Below are positions 7,947 to 16,902 of a DNA stretch of 64,000 bases, in pieces. Source of the stretch: Selenihalanaerobacter shriftii (GTDB lineage Bacteria > Bacillota > Halanaerobiia > Halobacteroidales > Acetohalobiaceae). The stretch's first letter is position 1. Each line of letters opens with the position of its first letter. Below the pieces are notes generated by a model. It saw only the letters and a program-made list of their open reading frames with translations. It did no database searches and was not told where the DNA came from. The position numbers were made by a program, and so were the translations under genes. Where the stretch lies: the NCBI RefSeq assembly GCF_900167185.1, contig NZ_FUWM01000009.1, positions 62,001-126,000 of the forward strand, in the 5' to 3' direction.

Positions 7947-7986
7947 TCTAGCTAAAAAATTTAATTAATTAAATTTTTTAGCTAGA
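7947..7986. repeat. 40-bp perfect palindrome in a divergent promoter region
   Basis: The two 20-base halves are exact reverse complements with no loop; the outer arms read TCTAGCTAAAAAATTT and AAATTTTTTAGCTAGA. It lies between the divergent genes at 7887 (minus) and 8118 (plus), where a terminator would not be expected. Operator or binding-site use is possible. Confidence 0.75.
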
Positions 7987-8117
7987 TTCTGTATAGTTGC
8001 AAGATTTTTATCATTCTTAGCAGGATTTAGCTAATATAATCACGAATAAATTGTAATGTGGTTTAAGTAACAAATAGATTCAAAATTTAGTTTTGATTAA
8101 AGTATGAGGTGGCTTAA

Positions 8118-8438
8118 ATGAAACGAAAAACAATTCTATTAGTTATTCTTCTTCTAGGTTTATCAATAATTATTAGTGGTTGTAATGGAAGGGGAAATTT
8201 AAAAGTAGTTGTTTATGATCAACAACAGAATTTGATGGATGATGTATATATTGGCGTATATACTTCTAGTTATGAAAAACGGATTAGATTTGCATATACT
8301 CATCATGGTCAAGCTGAGTTCCCTGGATTAAGCAGTGGAACATATTCGCTTAAAGTAATTGGTGAAAATTTAAATGAGAATTTAAAAATACATATTAAGA
8401 ATCAAGAAACTAGATATATTAAAATCACTGCTAACTAA
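8118..8438 (+). CDS. small lipoprotein with carboxypeptidase-regulatory-like fold
   Basis: A 106-residue lipoprotein with a signal peptide ending in ISGCN (Cys at residue 22). The mature part is a short beta-rich domain (LKVVVYDQQ ... GQAEFPGLSSGTYSLKVIG) of the kind seen in CarboxypepD_reg-like prealbumin folds. It is 23 nt ahead of the secreted M48 protease gene and probably co-transcribed with it. A direct role with the protease is inference. Confidence 0.65.
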   Translation: MKRKTILLVILLLGLSIIISGCNGRGNLKVVVYDQQQNLMDDVYIGVYTSSYEKRIRFAYTHHGQAEFPGLSSGTYSLKVIGENLNENLKIHIKNQETRYIKITAN

Positions 8439-8461
8439 ATGAGTAAGAGAGGAGTTGTAGG

Positions 8462-9628
8462 ATGCGAAATGTAAAGAAAAAATGGTTAATCTTCTCTTTA
8501 TTAATTATATTTTTATTATTAAATAGTTTATCAGCAAGTGCAGTTTCCGATTTAGAAAAAGAAGTGGCTAAAAATAATTTAGAAAAATATTCTAAAGAAT
8601 ATGGTTGGCTTGAATTAAAGCCTAAAATTCAAAAGAGAGTTTATAAAGTATTTGATAGTTTAGCAGTTAATGCTGAAAAAGATGCTTCAGACCTTGACTT
8701 TAAACTTTACATAGCAGATACTAAAAAGATAAATGCTGTCTATTTAGGTAATGGTTATTTAGTATTATATAAAGGGTTAATAGATGACTTGGAAAATAAT
8801 AACCAATTAGCAGCAGTTTTAGCTCACGAATTAGGACATGGAGTTAATGATGATATTCAAGATAGTATAGATTTAATTCAAGGAATTAAGCTTGGTACTG
8901 TTCTAATTGATTTAGCTAAGGATGGTAAGGTAAATCAAAAAAAACCGGATTTTATAACTGCACTTAGTATGCAATTATTACAAAAAGGTTATAGTAGAAA
9001 ACAGGAAAGAGAAGCTGATAAGTATTCAGTCTTTCTGACTAAAGAAAGTGGTTATAATCCTCAGGGAACTATAGGATTGATGAAAGTATTACAGAAGAAA
9101 AGTACCGGAGGTAATTCTAAATTATTAGAAATTTTCTCTGATCATCCTAATACAGATAATAGAATAGATTATTTATCAAACTTAGTTAATAAGATAGAAA
9201 GTGCTGAGAAATTATATTATTCACCAATATCTACAGCTAGAAGGTTGACTAAAGGATTATTGACTGATGATATTAATATGATGTATTCGACATATTCTCA
9301 AAGAGTACAGAATAAGATAAGTTTAGATGAATTTAAACGGAGAAAAGATTTACAAAAGATAAGGAAAAGGATAAGTAAGATGAAAAAAGAATATAAAATA
9401 GGTTACTCTATTGAAATTAGAAATCAAGTTGAAGGAACGGCTAGAGTAGCTATTTCTTACTTAAATACTAATGTTAAGAAGGTTGAGATTAAGGAATTAA
9501 AGAAAGATGAGAATGAAATTAAAAAGAAAATGAAGTTTGATGATAATAAAATAATAATTTCATTAGCTATTGATCTAATTAAAGAAAGGTATGGATGGAA
9601 AGTAATAAAAGGTCCAGTAATATATTAA
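8462..9628 (+). CDS. exported M48-family metallopeptidase
   Basis: A 388-residue protein with a signal peptide (about residues 8-28), then an M48 zinc-protease domain: HELGH (about residue 122) and a downstream EREADKYS providing the third zinc ligand. About 140 lysine-rich residues follow with no domain I recognise. The domain is like the BepA/LoiP group, which acts on outer-membrane proteins in diderms; that fits the other outer-membrane genes here (inference). GAGAGGAG lies before the ATG. Confidence 0.83.
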   Translation: MRNVKKKWLIFSLLIIFLLLNSLSASAVSDLEKEVAKNNLEKYSKEYGWLELKPKIQKRVYKVFDSLAVNAEKDASDLDFKLYIADTKKINAVYLGNGYLVLYKGLIDDLENNNQLAAVLAHELGHGVNDDIQDSIDLIQGIKLGTVLIDLAKDGKVNQKKPDFITALSMQLLQKGYSRKQEREADKYSVFLTKESGYNPQGTIGLMKVLQKKSTGGNSKLLEIFSDHPNTDNRIDYLSNLVNKIESAEKLYYSPISTARRLTKGLLTDDINMMYSTYSQRVQNKISLDEFKRRKDLQKIRKRISKMKKEYKIGYSIEIRNQVEGTARVAISYLNTNVKKVEIKELKKDENEIKKKMKFDDNKIIISLAIDLIKERYGWKVIKGPVIY

Positions 9629-9720
9629 GAAGCAATCGGTTTTTTTATATTCAGTATAATTTCTTTTTAAATTCAATATTTATAGATTAGGTGGTATTGA
9701 ATTTAGGGAGGGATAAGAAG

Positions 9721-10452
9721 ATGTGGCTGATTATTAAAAAGAAATATCTAATATATATTATTATTATTCTATCAATGGTTATGTTTCAATTAGGAAAAAG
9801 GTATAGCAATTTACCTGTTTTTATTAGAATCAGGAGTCCATTACAAAAAAAGGTGATAGTGATTGATCCAGGTCATGGGGGGATAGATGGAGGTGCTAAT
9901 AGAAGAGGGTTATTGGAAAAAGATATTAATTTACAGATTGCATTAAAATTGAAAAAAATATTGGAAAAAAATAATGCTAAAGTTAAAATGACTAGAGATA
10001 AGGATATAGCATTAGATCATTTAAATAAGCGGTCTTCTAATAGACATGTCAGAGATTTATGGTCTAGAGTAAAAATTATTAATCAAAAAGATACAGATTT
10101 ATTTATTAGTATTCACATTAATGCTGGGGCACCTCACTTAAATGGACCATTAATATTTTATAATCAGAATAATAAGAAATTAGCTAATTTACTTCAGGAC
10201 AAATTAAATACTTTAGAGTATAAAGGTAAAAGCCCAAGCAATAATTATCCTTTAAAAGGTGATTATTTTCTTTTAAGAAATGCTAATAAACCAGGAGCTT
10301 TGGTAGAAGTAGGTTATATTACTAATCCTACAGATAATATATTATTACAGGATGAAAAGTATCAATGGGTAGTAGCTGAAGTATTATATAATGGAATAGA
10401 AGAGTATTTTTCTAGTTTTACTTTTTATTTAGAAATATTAGAAAAGGCTTAA
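9721..10452 (+). CDS. cwlD: N-acetylmuramoyl-L-alanine amidase, CwlD-like
   Basis: A 243-residue protein with an N-terminal membrane anchor (about residues 8-24) and an Amidase_3 domain. Zinc and catalytic residues are visible in DPGHGGIDGGA, LLEKDINL, ISIHINAG and LVEVGYITNP. Its size and anchor match CwlD, which removes peptides from muramic acid to make cortex muramic-lactam in spores. AGGGAGGG 7 nt ahead favours the ATG at 9721 over an earlier in-frame GTG. A terminator follows. A non-sporulation amidase cannot be fully excluded. Confidence 0.78.
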   Translation: MWLIIKKKYLIYIIIILSMVMFQLGKRYSNLPVFIRIRSPLQKKVIVIDPGHGGIDGGANRRGLLEKDINLQIALKLKKILEKNNAKVKMTRDKDIALDHLNKRSSNRHVRDLWSRVKIINQKDTDLFISIHINAGAPHLNGPLIFYNQNNKKLANLLQDKLNTLEYKGKSPSNNYPLKGDYFLLRNANKPGALVEVGYITNPTDNILLQDEKYQWVVAEVLYNGIEEYFSSFTFYLEILEKA

Positions 10453-10476
10453 AATTTAAGATTGTAATTTTTAAAG

Positions 10477-10505
10477 AGACCTCTAATTATTAAGAGGTCT
10501 TTTTT
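10477..10505 (+). terminator. intrinsic terminator
   Basis: Perfect 8-bp stem AGACCTCT/AGAGGTCT with an eight-base loop, followed by TTTTT. It ends the amidase gene. Confidence 0.9.
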
Positions 10506-10582
10506 GATTTTTTTCATATATATGATATATTAAAAGAGGATATATTTGGATTTCATTTTTTTAAAAAATTTACTTAAAAAAT

Positions 10583-10606
10583 GAACTTTTTTGTTTTTGA
10601 TGCGTC
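10583..10606 (+). promoter_or_regulatory. ECF-type promoter (GAAC-N16-CGTC)
   Basis: GAAC (10583-10586), 16 bases including a T-run, then CGTC (10603-10606), 38 bp before the ATG of the ECF sigma gene. This matches the known SigW/SigM-like promoter form (AAC -35, CGTC/CGTA -10), so the sigma factor probably transcribes its own operon. Confidence 0.7.
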
Positions 10607-10644
10607 ATAATTAATGAAGAGGAAATTATGGAGGGGAACCTTAA

Positions 10645-11220
10645 ATGGAAGAATGTGATGAAATTTTAATTAAAAAATGTCAATCAGGCGATGATACAGC
10701 CTTTAGAGAATTAATTGACAAGTATAAAAAAGGTGCTATTAATGCAGCCTATCGAATGGTTAATGATCGGCAGTTAGCTGAGGATATAGTTCAAGAATCA
10801 TTTATTAGGGTTTATAAATACATAGATGATTTTAGAGGAGATTCTAAATTTTTTACTTGGTTATATAAGATTATTCTAAATATTTGTCGGGATCACTTTC
10901 GCAGTCAGCCTGATAAAACTCCTATTTCGTTAGAAGATGCTCCAGTTTCTAATCTTTTAAGAAGAGAGATTCCTGATTTTGTGGAAACTCCTGAAAGATA
11001 TTTAGAAAATAAAGAATTACAAAAATTGCTTAAAGAAAAGATTAATTGCCTTTCTTTTAAACATCGGGAAGTAATAGTATTGAGAGAATTACAAGAATTT
11101 AGCTATAAAGAAATTGCTAATATTTTAGAAATTCCTTTAGGCACTGTGAAATCAAGAGTAAACGCTGCTCGGTCTTATTTACAAGATATGTTGACTAATA
11201 AAGAAACAGTGGTTAGATGA
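10645..11220 (+). CDS. ECF sigma factor (SigW/SigE-like)
   Basis: A 191-residue RNA polymerase sigma-70 family protein with region 2 (about residues 22-90; AEDIVQESFIRVYKYIDDF, FFTWLYKI) and region 4 (about 130-185; HREVIVLRELQEFSYKEIA, GTVKSRVNAAR). It is followed by a zf-HC2 anti-sigma factor and three envelope genes, and preceded by a promoter of the type it should recognise. It most likely responds to cell-envelope stress. The start is well supported by GGAGGGG. Confidence 0.9.
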   Translation: MEECDEILIKKCQSGDDTAFRELIDKYKKGAINAAYRMVNDRQLAEDIVQESFIRVYKYIDDFRGDSKFFTWLYKIILNICRDHFRSQPDKTPISLEDAPVSNLLRREIPDFVETPERYLENKELQKLLKEKINCLSFKHREVIVLRELQEFSYKEIANILEIPLGTVKSRVNAARSYLQDMLTNKETVVR

Positions 11221-11242
11221 TATATATTGAGGAGGGAAAGAT

Positions 11243-11776
11243 ATGAATATAGATTGTAAATATGTACAGAAGAATTTATCAGCTTATTTAGATGAAGAAA
11301 TTTCGTTATTTAATCAAAAAAGAATTCAAAAACATTTAATAAAATGCAAAAAATGTCGATTAAAATATAAAAATTTAGAGGTAACTGTGCAAACTTTAAA
11401 TACTTTTCCAGATATAAGTCCTTCCAAAGATTTTACTAATAAAGTGATGGAGCAAGTTACAAAGGAGAAAAATACTAATCTATCTTTAGAGCAGTGGATA
11501 AGTAATATATTTAAGACTTATAAATTGACTACGGTTACTATTAGTTTGTTTAGTGTATTAGGTATTAGTTCATTAGCATTAATAGCTAATAAGCTTCCGT
11601 TTTTTACGATTGGTAAAATATTTTATCATTTATTTAATAGTTCTTATTTTGTAAGTGATAAGTTAGTACAGGTTTATCCTCAATTAATGATTTACTTACA
11701 GAGTACTTTATTAATTAGTTTATTTGGTTTTGTATTTATGTTTCAGCAATTTAATAAAAAGAATAAATCTAAATAG
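11243..11776 (+). CDS. zinc-finger (zf-HC2) anti-sigma factor
   Basis: A 177-residue protein with an N-terminal zf-HC2 domain (H-x3-C-x2-C in HLIKCKKC, about residues 31-38) and two hydrophobic segments (about 95-114 and 145-170). It would hold the ECF sigma factor at the membrane until a signal releases it. It lies 22 nt behind the sigma gene with AGGAGGG before the ATG. The extracytoplasmic loop is short. Confidence 0.85.
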   Translation: MNIDCKYVQKNLSAYLDEEISLFNQKRIQKHLIKCKKCRLKYKNLEVTVQTLNTFPDISPSKDFTNKVMEQVTKEKNTNLSLEQWISNIFKTYKLTTVTISLFSVLGISSLALIANKLPFFTIGKIFYHLFNSSYFVSDKLVQVYPQLMIYLQSTLLISLFGFVFMFQQFNKKNKSK

Positions 11777-11807
11777 TTGTAGGTATAGGAAAAGGAGAGT
11801 TAATTTA

Positions 11808-12662
11808 ATGATTATAGATAGAATACAGATAAATAAAATAACACTCTTATTATTATGCATATTTGTAGTGTTATTTATTAATTGTAATATTGCTTTGGCT
11901 AATGATAAATTAGAAACCGATAATTTGATTAAACATGGAAATGTTAAAATTACTGCAGATCAGATAGTTGAAAATGTTATTGTAGTTGGGGGTAAAGTAA
12001 GCATTGCTGGTACTATTCAAGAAGATGTAGTAGTTCTAGGTGGAGATTTAGAAATTAAACCTTCAGCTATTATTTTGGGGAATATTGGAGTCATTGGTGG
12101 AAAAGTTAAACAATCTCCTGAAGCTAAAGTAACCAAAAATATATTTAATTTAGAATTATCTACGTCAGATTTTGATATTCTATTAGTAGGACTATTGTTA
12201 TTATTGACTTTTATGTTTACTAAATATTTAATTGGAATTATCTTATTCTTAATGAGTATTTTACTTAATTTAACAGTTTCAAGTCAGATTAAATCAATTG
12301 GAAAGACAGTGTCAACTAATCTTATAAAATCTAGCTTACTTGGTGCTTTAGGTTTATTATTAATGTTATTATTAGTTATTATTTCTGCTATTAGTATCAT
12401 AGGTTCAATAATTAGCCTTTTATTATTAATAGTAATAGTATTTGGAATCATATTAGGATTAAATGGTATAGCTTGGTTAATAGGTGAAAAAATAGCAGAA
12501 TTATTAGCTATCAAGATAGATAAAGATATAACGGTTAGTATTTTAGGTATGTCATTATTAATTTTATTTTGGTTTATTCCAATATTAGGAGGATTGTTTT
12601 TAGGAATTTTAGCCATACTAGGATTTGGAGCAGTAATTTATAATATTCTACCATTAAGATAG
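11808..12662 (+). CDS. bactofilin-like membrane protein
   Basis: A 284-residue protein. The N-terminal signal/anchor is followed by repeated glycine-rich beta turns (VIVVGGKVSIAGTI, VVVLGGDLEI, IGVIGGKV; about residues 50-95) of the bactofilin/polymer-forming beta-helix type, then four or five transmembrane helices. AAAGGAGAG precedes the ATG at 11808, which is preferred to an earlier start inside the anti-sigma gene. The combination suggests an envelope scaffold. It lies in the sigma operon. Confidence 0.72.
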   Translation: MIIDRIQINKITLLLLCIFVVLFINCNIALANDKLETDNLIKHGNVKITADQIVENVIVVGGKVSIAGTIQEDVVVLGGDLEIKPSAIILGNIGVIGGKVKQSPEAKVTKNIFNLELSTSDFDILLVGLLLLLTFMFTKYLIGIILFLMSILLNLTVSSQIKSIGKTVSTNLIKSSLLGALGLLLMLLLVIISAISIIGSIISLLLLIVIVFGIILGLNGIAWLIGEKIAELLAIKIDKDITVSILGMSLLILFWFIPILGGLFLGILAILGFGAVIYNILPLR

Positions 12663-12685
12663 ATAAATCGTGATAGGAAAGTGGA

Positions 12686-13738
12686 GTGAAAATTGTGGAT
12701 ACTAGGATTAAAAAGGGTTTAATATTCTTTTATATTGTAAGTTTATTAGTAAGCGGTATAATAATTTACTATACAGCAAATATAGAAACATGGAAGCGAT
12801 TAGTAGATTTGAAATTAAGATATATATTATTAACTTTAATTTTAACAATTGTAATGTGGATCTTTGATTATATGAGGATTCGAGAATTAGCTAAAGGAAT
12901 TGGTGAAGAAGTTTCATTACCATTAGGATTAAAAATAGTTTGGACTAATTTATTTTTAGCTGCTGTAACTCCTTTTCAAACTGGTGGAGGTCCAATGCAA
13001 GTCTTTTTAATGTATAAAAACAAAATTCCTATTTCTAGAGGAATAGTAATTACTTCTATGAAATTTATAATTGCTTTATTATTTTTTGCAGTAGTAAGTC
13101 CTACTATTATTTTATTATATCCTGATTTATTACCTCAAGGTAACTTTAAATATGTTTTTTCTTATATTATCTTTTTCTTTACTTTAACGGGGGTTTTGTA
13201 TATATTTACAATTCTTTTTCCAAAACGAATTAAAAGTCTCTTATATATAATAGTAAATTTTTTAAATAGATTTAAATTTATTAAAGTAGAGTATACCGAT
13301 AAGCTATTAAAGTTTGGTTTAAAAAATATAAATGAATTTAATACTAGTTTTAAGGTATATTTAACTAAAGGTAGGAAAAACTTATATTTAAGTATTCTCT
13401 ATACCTTTATGTTTCTATTAATTCAATTTAGTATTCCAATTTGGCTGATTCGAGCTTTCGGTTTCGAAATTTCAGCTTTTAATATTATACTTAACCAAAT
13501 TATTTTAACAACTCTTATGTATTTTACACCTACTCCTGGTGGAAGTGGTATTGCAGAAGGCGGATTTATGTTATTATTTTTGAAGTATGTACCAAAGCAT
13601 TCTATTGGATTAGTGATTTTACTCTGGAGATTCTTCGTTATTTATTTAGGGGTTATCTTAGGATTATATATTTTCATAAAAGTCCTAGGAGAAGTTACAT
13701 TGGATAAGATTATGAATGTGGAAAGCGAAAGGAGTTAA
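12686..13738 (+). CDS. LPG synthase TM-domain/UPF0104 flippase-like protein
   Basis: A 350-residue membrane protein with about eight helices and the conserved segment TPFQTGGGPMQVFLMYK, plus TPTPGGSGIAEGGF near the C-terminus, both typical of the lysylphosphatidylglycerol synthetase transmembrane (AglD/YbhN-like) family. Such proteins are thought to flip or transfer lipid-linked groups. GTG starts at 12686 or 12695 are both possible. The next gene, 5 nt later, encodes a GT4 glycosyltransferase, so the two may act together on a glycolipid. Confidence 0.8.
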   Translation: MKIVDTRIKKGLIFFYIVSLLVSGIIIYYTANIETWKRLVDLKLRYILLTLILTIVMWIFDYMRIRELAKGIGEEVSLPLGLKIVWTNLFLAAVTPFQTGGGPMQVFLMYKNKIPISRGIVITSMKFIIALLFFAVVSPTIILLYPDLLPQGNFKYVFSYIIFFFTLTGVLYIFTILFPKRIKSLLYIIVNFLNRFKFIKVEYTDKLLKFGLKNINEFNTSFKVYLTKGRKNLYLSILYTFMFLLIQFSIPIWLIRAFGFEISAFNIILNQIILTTLMYFTPTPGGSGIAEGGFMLLFLKYVPKHSIGLVILLWRFFVIYLGVILGLYIFIKVLGEVTLDKIMNVESERS

Positions 13739-13743
13739 GAAAT

Positions 13744-14931
13744 ATGCATATAGCTATGTTTACTAATAATTATAGACCTTTTGTAGGTGGAGTTCCGATT
13801 TCAATTGATAGTTTTGCTAATGAGTTTAGAGAAAGAGGCCACCAAGTTACTATTTTTGCTCCTGAATATAAAAAGACTACTGAAGATGAGGAGAATATTT
13901 TTAGAGTTCCATCATTGAAGATGATTAAATATGGAAATAGCTGTTTGCCTATTCCCCTATCAGGATTAAGTAACTTAAAAAAGGAGTTTGCTAAACTGAA
14001 TATAGATATAGTTCATTGTCATCATCCGTTCTTTTTGGGAAGGGTAGGCCAGAAATTAGGTCATAAATACAATATTCCAATTGTATATACATACCATACT
14101 AGATATAAAGAGTATTGCCATCATTTACCGATCGGTATAGACAAGTTTTGTGAAGCAGCTTTAGATAAAATAGTAGAAAATTTCTGTAATAATTCAGATT
14201 TAGTTTTTGCTCCTACTCAAGGTATGACAAATTATCTATTTAGTATAGGAGTTAATACACAAATCAAAGTTATACCAACAGGAATTGATTTAAGTCATTA
14301 TGATCAAATAGAAATTAATGATTACCAGTCGCAATTACAAGCTACAAATGATGATATTTTATTATTTGTAAGCAGATTATCTGCTGAAAAAAATATTGAT
14401 TTCTTACTTAAATCGTTAGAGCCAGTATTAAATTCAAAAGAAAAGTTAAAGTTATTAATCGTAGGAGATGGACCCGAAAAAGAAAACTTAATTGAATTAA
14501 GTGTGGAATTAGGGGTTAAGAATCAAGTTGAATTTCTGGGTAAGAAAAATAGAGAAGAATTAATTAAGTTATATAAATTATCAGATATTTTTGTATTTTC
14601 CTCATTATCAGAAACACAAGGAATGGTAATTACAGAAGCACTAGCTGGAAAAACACCAGTAGTTGCTTTAAATGGTACAGGAGTAAAGGATATTATTATT
14701 GATGGTAAAGATGGTTATTTGTTAGCTCCAGACGATAAAAGAGGTTTTGCTAATAAAGTAACTAAATTATTAAATGATCGTGATTTACTTGACGAGATGA
14801 GTTTAAACGCTTTAGAAAAAGCTAATCAATATAGTATTCAAAATTTAGCTCAAGATATGCTAAAATATTATCATAGTTTATGTAATTTTCGAGCAAATTA
14901 TCAACCGGAGTTTGCTGCTGGACAAAGATAA
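13744..14931 (+). CDS. GT4-family glycosyltransferase
   Basis: A 395-residue GT-B fold enzyme. The N-terminal part contains FVGGVPISIDSFANEF and HCHHPFFLG; the C-terminal nucleotide-sugar site has FVSRLSAEKNIDFLL and the EX7E region SETQGMVITEAL. It resembles diacylglycerol glucosyltransferases that make membrane glycolipids. It is the last gene of the sigma-led operon and is followed by a terminator. The sugar and acceptor are not determined. Confidence 0.83.
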   Translation: MHIAMFTNNYRPFVGGVPISIDSFANEFRERGHQVTIFAPEYKKTTEDEENIFRVPSLKMIKYGNSCLPIPLSGLSNLKKEFAKLNIDIVHCHHPFFLGRVGQKLGHKYNIPIVYTYHTRYKEYCHHLPIGIDKFCEAALDKIVENFCNNSDLVFAPTQGMTNYLFSIGVNTQIKVIPTGIDLSHYDQIEINDYQSQLQATNDDILLFVSRLSAEKNIDFLLKSLEPVLNSKEKLKLLIVGDGPEKENLIELSVELGVKNQVEFLGKKNREELIKLYKLSDIFVFSSLSETQGMVITEALAGKTPVVALNGTGVKDIIIDGKDGYLLAPDDKRGFANKVTKLLNDRDLLDEMSLNALEKANQYSIQNLAQDMLKYYHSLCNFRANYQPEFAAGQR

Positions 14932-14969
14932 TACACCAAAAGATTGATCAAAAATTAATTTATAAATGT

Positions 14970-15002
14970 AGGATTGCATAAACAAAGATGTAATCCTTTT
15001 TT
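14970..15002 (+). terminator. intrinsic terminator of the sigma operon
   Basis: Stem AGGATTGCAT with ATGTAATCCT (one mismatch), followed by six T residues. Confidence 0.85.
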
Positions 15003-15184
15003 ATTGTCAATAATGGTTTCTTATAACTTAGTCACTTATGACTTAAAATAATAAAAAAATTAACATACTTAAATAATTACATAGAACAAATATTAAATAA
15101 ACTTATTATCTTCTTTCATATATAAATAATTAATGATAAAATTAAATTAAGTATTCTAACTAAAAAAGAGAGGGTAGATTTAGT

Positions 15185-16138
15185 ATGAGAGAACATCAAA
15201 TTTTTACTAATAAATTCTGGGTACCGATTTTAGCAATTACTGCTTGCATTCTTTGGGGTACAGCTTTTCCATTTTTGAAAATAAGTTATCACGAATTAAT
15301 GATTGAGAAAACTGATTTTTTCTCTAAATTGTTATTTGCTTCTTATCGTTTTTTTATTGCTTCACTAATATTATTAGGTCATTTATATTTTAAGCAAGGG
15401 AAGGAAAGTTTAAAAGTTAAAAAAGAATTTATTAAACCATTATTAATTTTAGGGCTATTTCAAACAACTTTACAATATTCATTTTTTTATAATGGCTTAG
15501 CGAATACTACTGGAATTAAAGCTTCAATTTTAGGCACTAGTGGAATATTTTTAACTGTGGTTACTTCTCATTTTATCTATGTTAGTGATAAACTAAATAC
15601 TAGAAAAATTTTAGGGTTAATAGTTGGATTTTTAGGAGTATTAATTGTTAATATCAATAGAGGTAGTTTTGATTTTGCTTTTAATTTTTTGGGAGAAGGT
15701 TTTATTTTAATTGCTGGTACGGTATCAGCTGTAGCTGCAATATTAGCTAAAGATTTAGCTAATAAAATTTTTCCACAAATAATAACAGGTTATCAAATGT
15801 TATTAGGATCTTTAGTTTTATTTTTAATTTCTATTACTAGGGTTGAAGCTAGTAGTCTTAACTTTACTATCAAAACTTTTTCAATCATGATATATTTAGC
15901 TTTTGTGTCAGCAGTTGGTTTTGGTTTATGGTATACTTTAATTAAATATAACTCTCTAGGCTATATTAGTATTTATAAATTTATGATTCCAGTTAGTGGA
16001 GTGTTATTTTCTAATATACTTTTAGTGGAAGAAAATATTAGTATTAATATATTAATTGCATTATTGCTAGTTTCAATAGGGATCTTTATCATAAATTTTC
16101 GTATAAAAAAGAAGAATACAAAAGTATTACAGGAATAA
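15185..16138 (+). CDS. EamA/DMT-superfamily transporter
   Basis: A 317-residue protein with ten predicted transmembrane helices in two EamA repeats. The first repeat includes ACILWGTAFPFLKISY. Such proteins export metabolites or amino acids; the substrate is unknown. The 250-bp gap ahead of it holds the sigma operon terminator and a likely promoter region. AGAGAGGG lies about 10 nt before the ATG. Confidence 0.85.
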   Translation: MREHQIFTNKFWVPILAITACILWGTAFPFLKISYHELMIEKTDFFSKLLFASYRFFIASLILLGHLYFKQGKESLKVKKEFIKPLLILGLFQTTLQYSFFYNGLANTTGIKASILGTSGIFLTVVTSHFIYVSDKLNTRKILGLIVGFLGVLIVNINRGSFDFAFNFLGEGFILIAGTVSAVAAILAKDLANKIFPQIITGYQMLLGSLVLFLISITRVEASSLNFTIKTFSIMIYLAFVSAVGFGLWYTLIKYNSLGYISIYKFMIPVSGVLFSNILLVEENISINILIALLLVSIGIFIINFRIKKKNTKVLQE

Positions 16139-16270
16139 TTTATTATTAACCTCAGTTATGTATTATCCCATAGCACTCACAATTTATTTCTTAAATTTAG
16201 ATTATTTAAATCAAAATATTAGTATATCACAAGAGAATAATGAAGTGACACCTTCTACATAAGAGTAATA

Positions 16271-16302
16271 AAAACAACCGCAGTAATCTGCGGCTGTTTT
16301 TT
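16271..16302. terminator. bidirectional terminator
   Basis: Stem AAAACAACCGCAG/CTGCGGCTGTTTT with loop TAAT lies between convergent genes; T-runs are present on both strands. Confidence 0.9.
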
Positions 16303-16304
16303 AG

Positions 16305-16547
16305 TTAAACTAGTCTATTTTTAATTTCATCTCTTACTTGTGTTGCTGATAATCCATGAGCATTGATCACTTGTGCTTTAGTTTTAATATCAGACATATT
16401 CATCATATTATTATCTTCTCCACTAACTATAACTGCATCGACACTTTGAAGGTTATTACTATCTAAATTAACAATTTCATAATTACTACCTTGTAATTCT
16501 TGACTGACATTTGTTAAACCTTCTTCAATTGCAATTCTTCGTTTCAT
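16305..16547 (-). CDS. YkuS-family protein (UPF0180)
   Basis: An 80-residue protein that matches the YkuS/UPF0180 family: a conserved MKRRIAIEEGLTNVSQEL start and VDAVIVSGEDNNMMNM in the middle. Function in the family is not known. AGGTG lies upstream on the minus strand (AAAAGAGGTGATTTGATATA). It is a single gene convergent with the EamA gene. Confidence 0.8.
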   Translation of the reverse strand: MKRRIAIEEGLTNVSQELQGSNYEIVNLDSNNLQSVDAVIVSGEDNNMMNMSDIKTKAQVINAHGLSATQVRDEIKNRLV

Positions 16548-16902
16548 TATATCAAATCACCTCTTTTATTAAATATTTTAGTATATGTGTATTTTTCTTA
16601 TTTAATATTTTGGCTTTTTATCGGATAGAAAATACATATTAAATAAAATTAAACGTTTAAAATTTCATCAAAGTACTGTTATGTTAAAATTATAGAACTA
16701 AAGTTTATTAGAAATGTTATAGTATATTATACGTATATCAAGTTTGAGTTAAGTAATTGAATTTTATAATAAATTAATAACTATTAGGGCAAGCTAAATT
16801 TTGATTACTACAAACTAATAAAATAAATTAACATTTAAGAATATTTATTAAAATTTAATAATTGGTCTACAAATATATAAAATAATTATGGAGGTTATTA
16901 AT
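16548..16902. other. intergenic region, divergent promoters
   Basis: 355 AT-rich bases between the divergent ykuS-like and nucleoside transporter genes. A TTGAGT/TATAAT pair (16744-16749 and 16765-16770) spaced by 15 nt is a weak promoter candidate. No gene, riboswitch or clear repeat was seen. Confidence 0.4.

Noticed and set aside
12284-12616. Minus-strand 110-codon frame
   Set aside because: Antisense of the helices of the bactofilin-like gene; low-complexity I, N, P content and no ribosome site.
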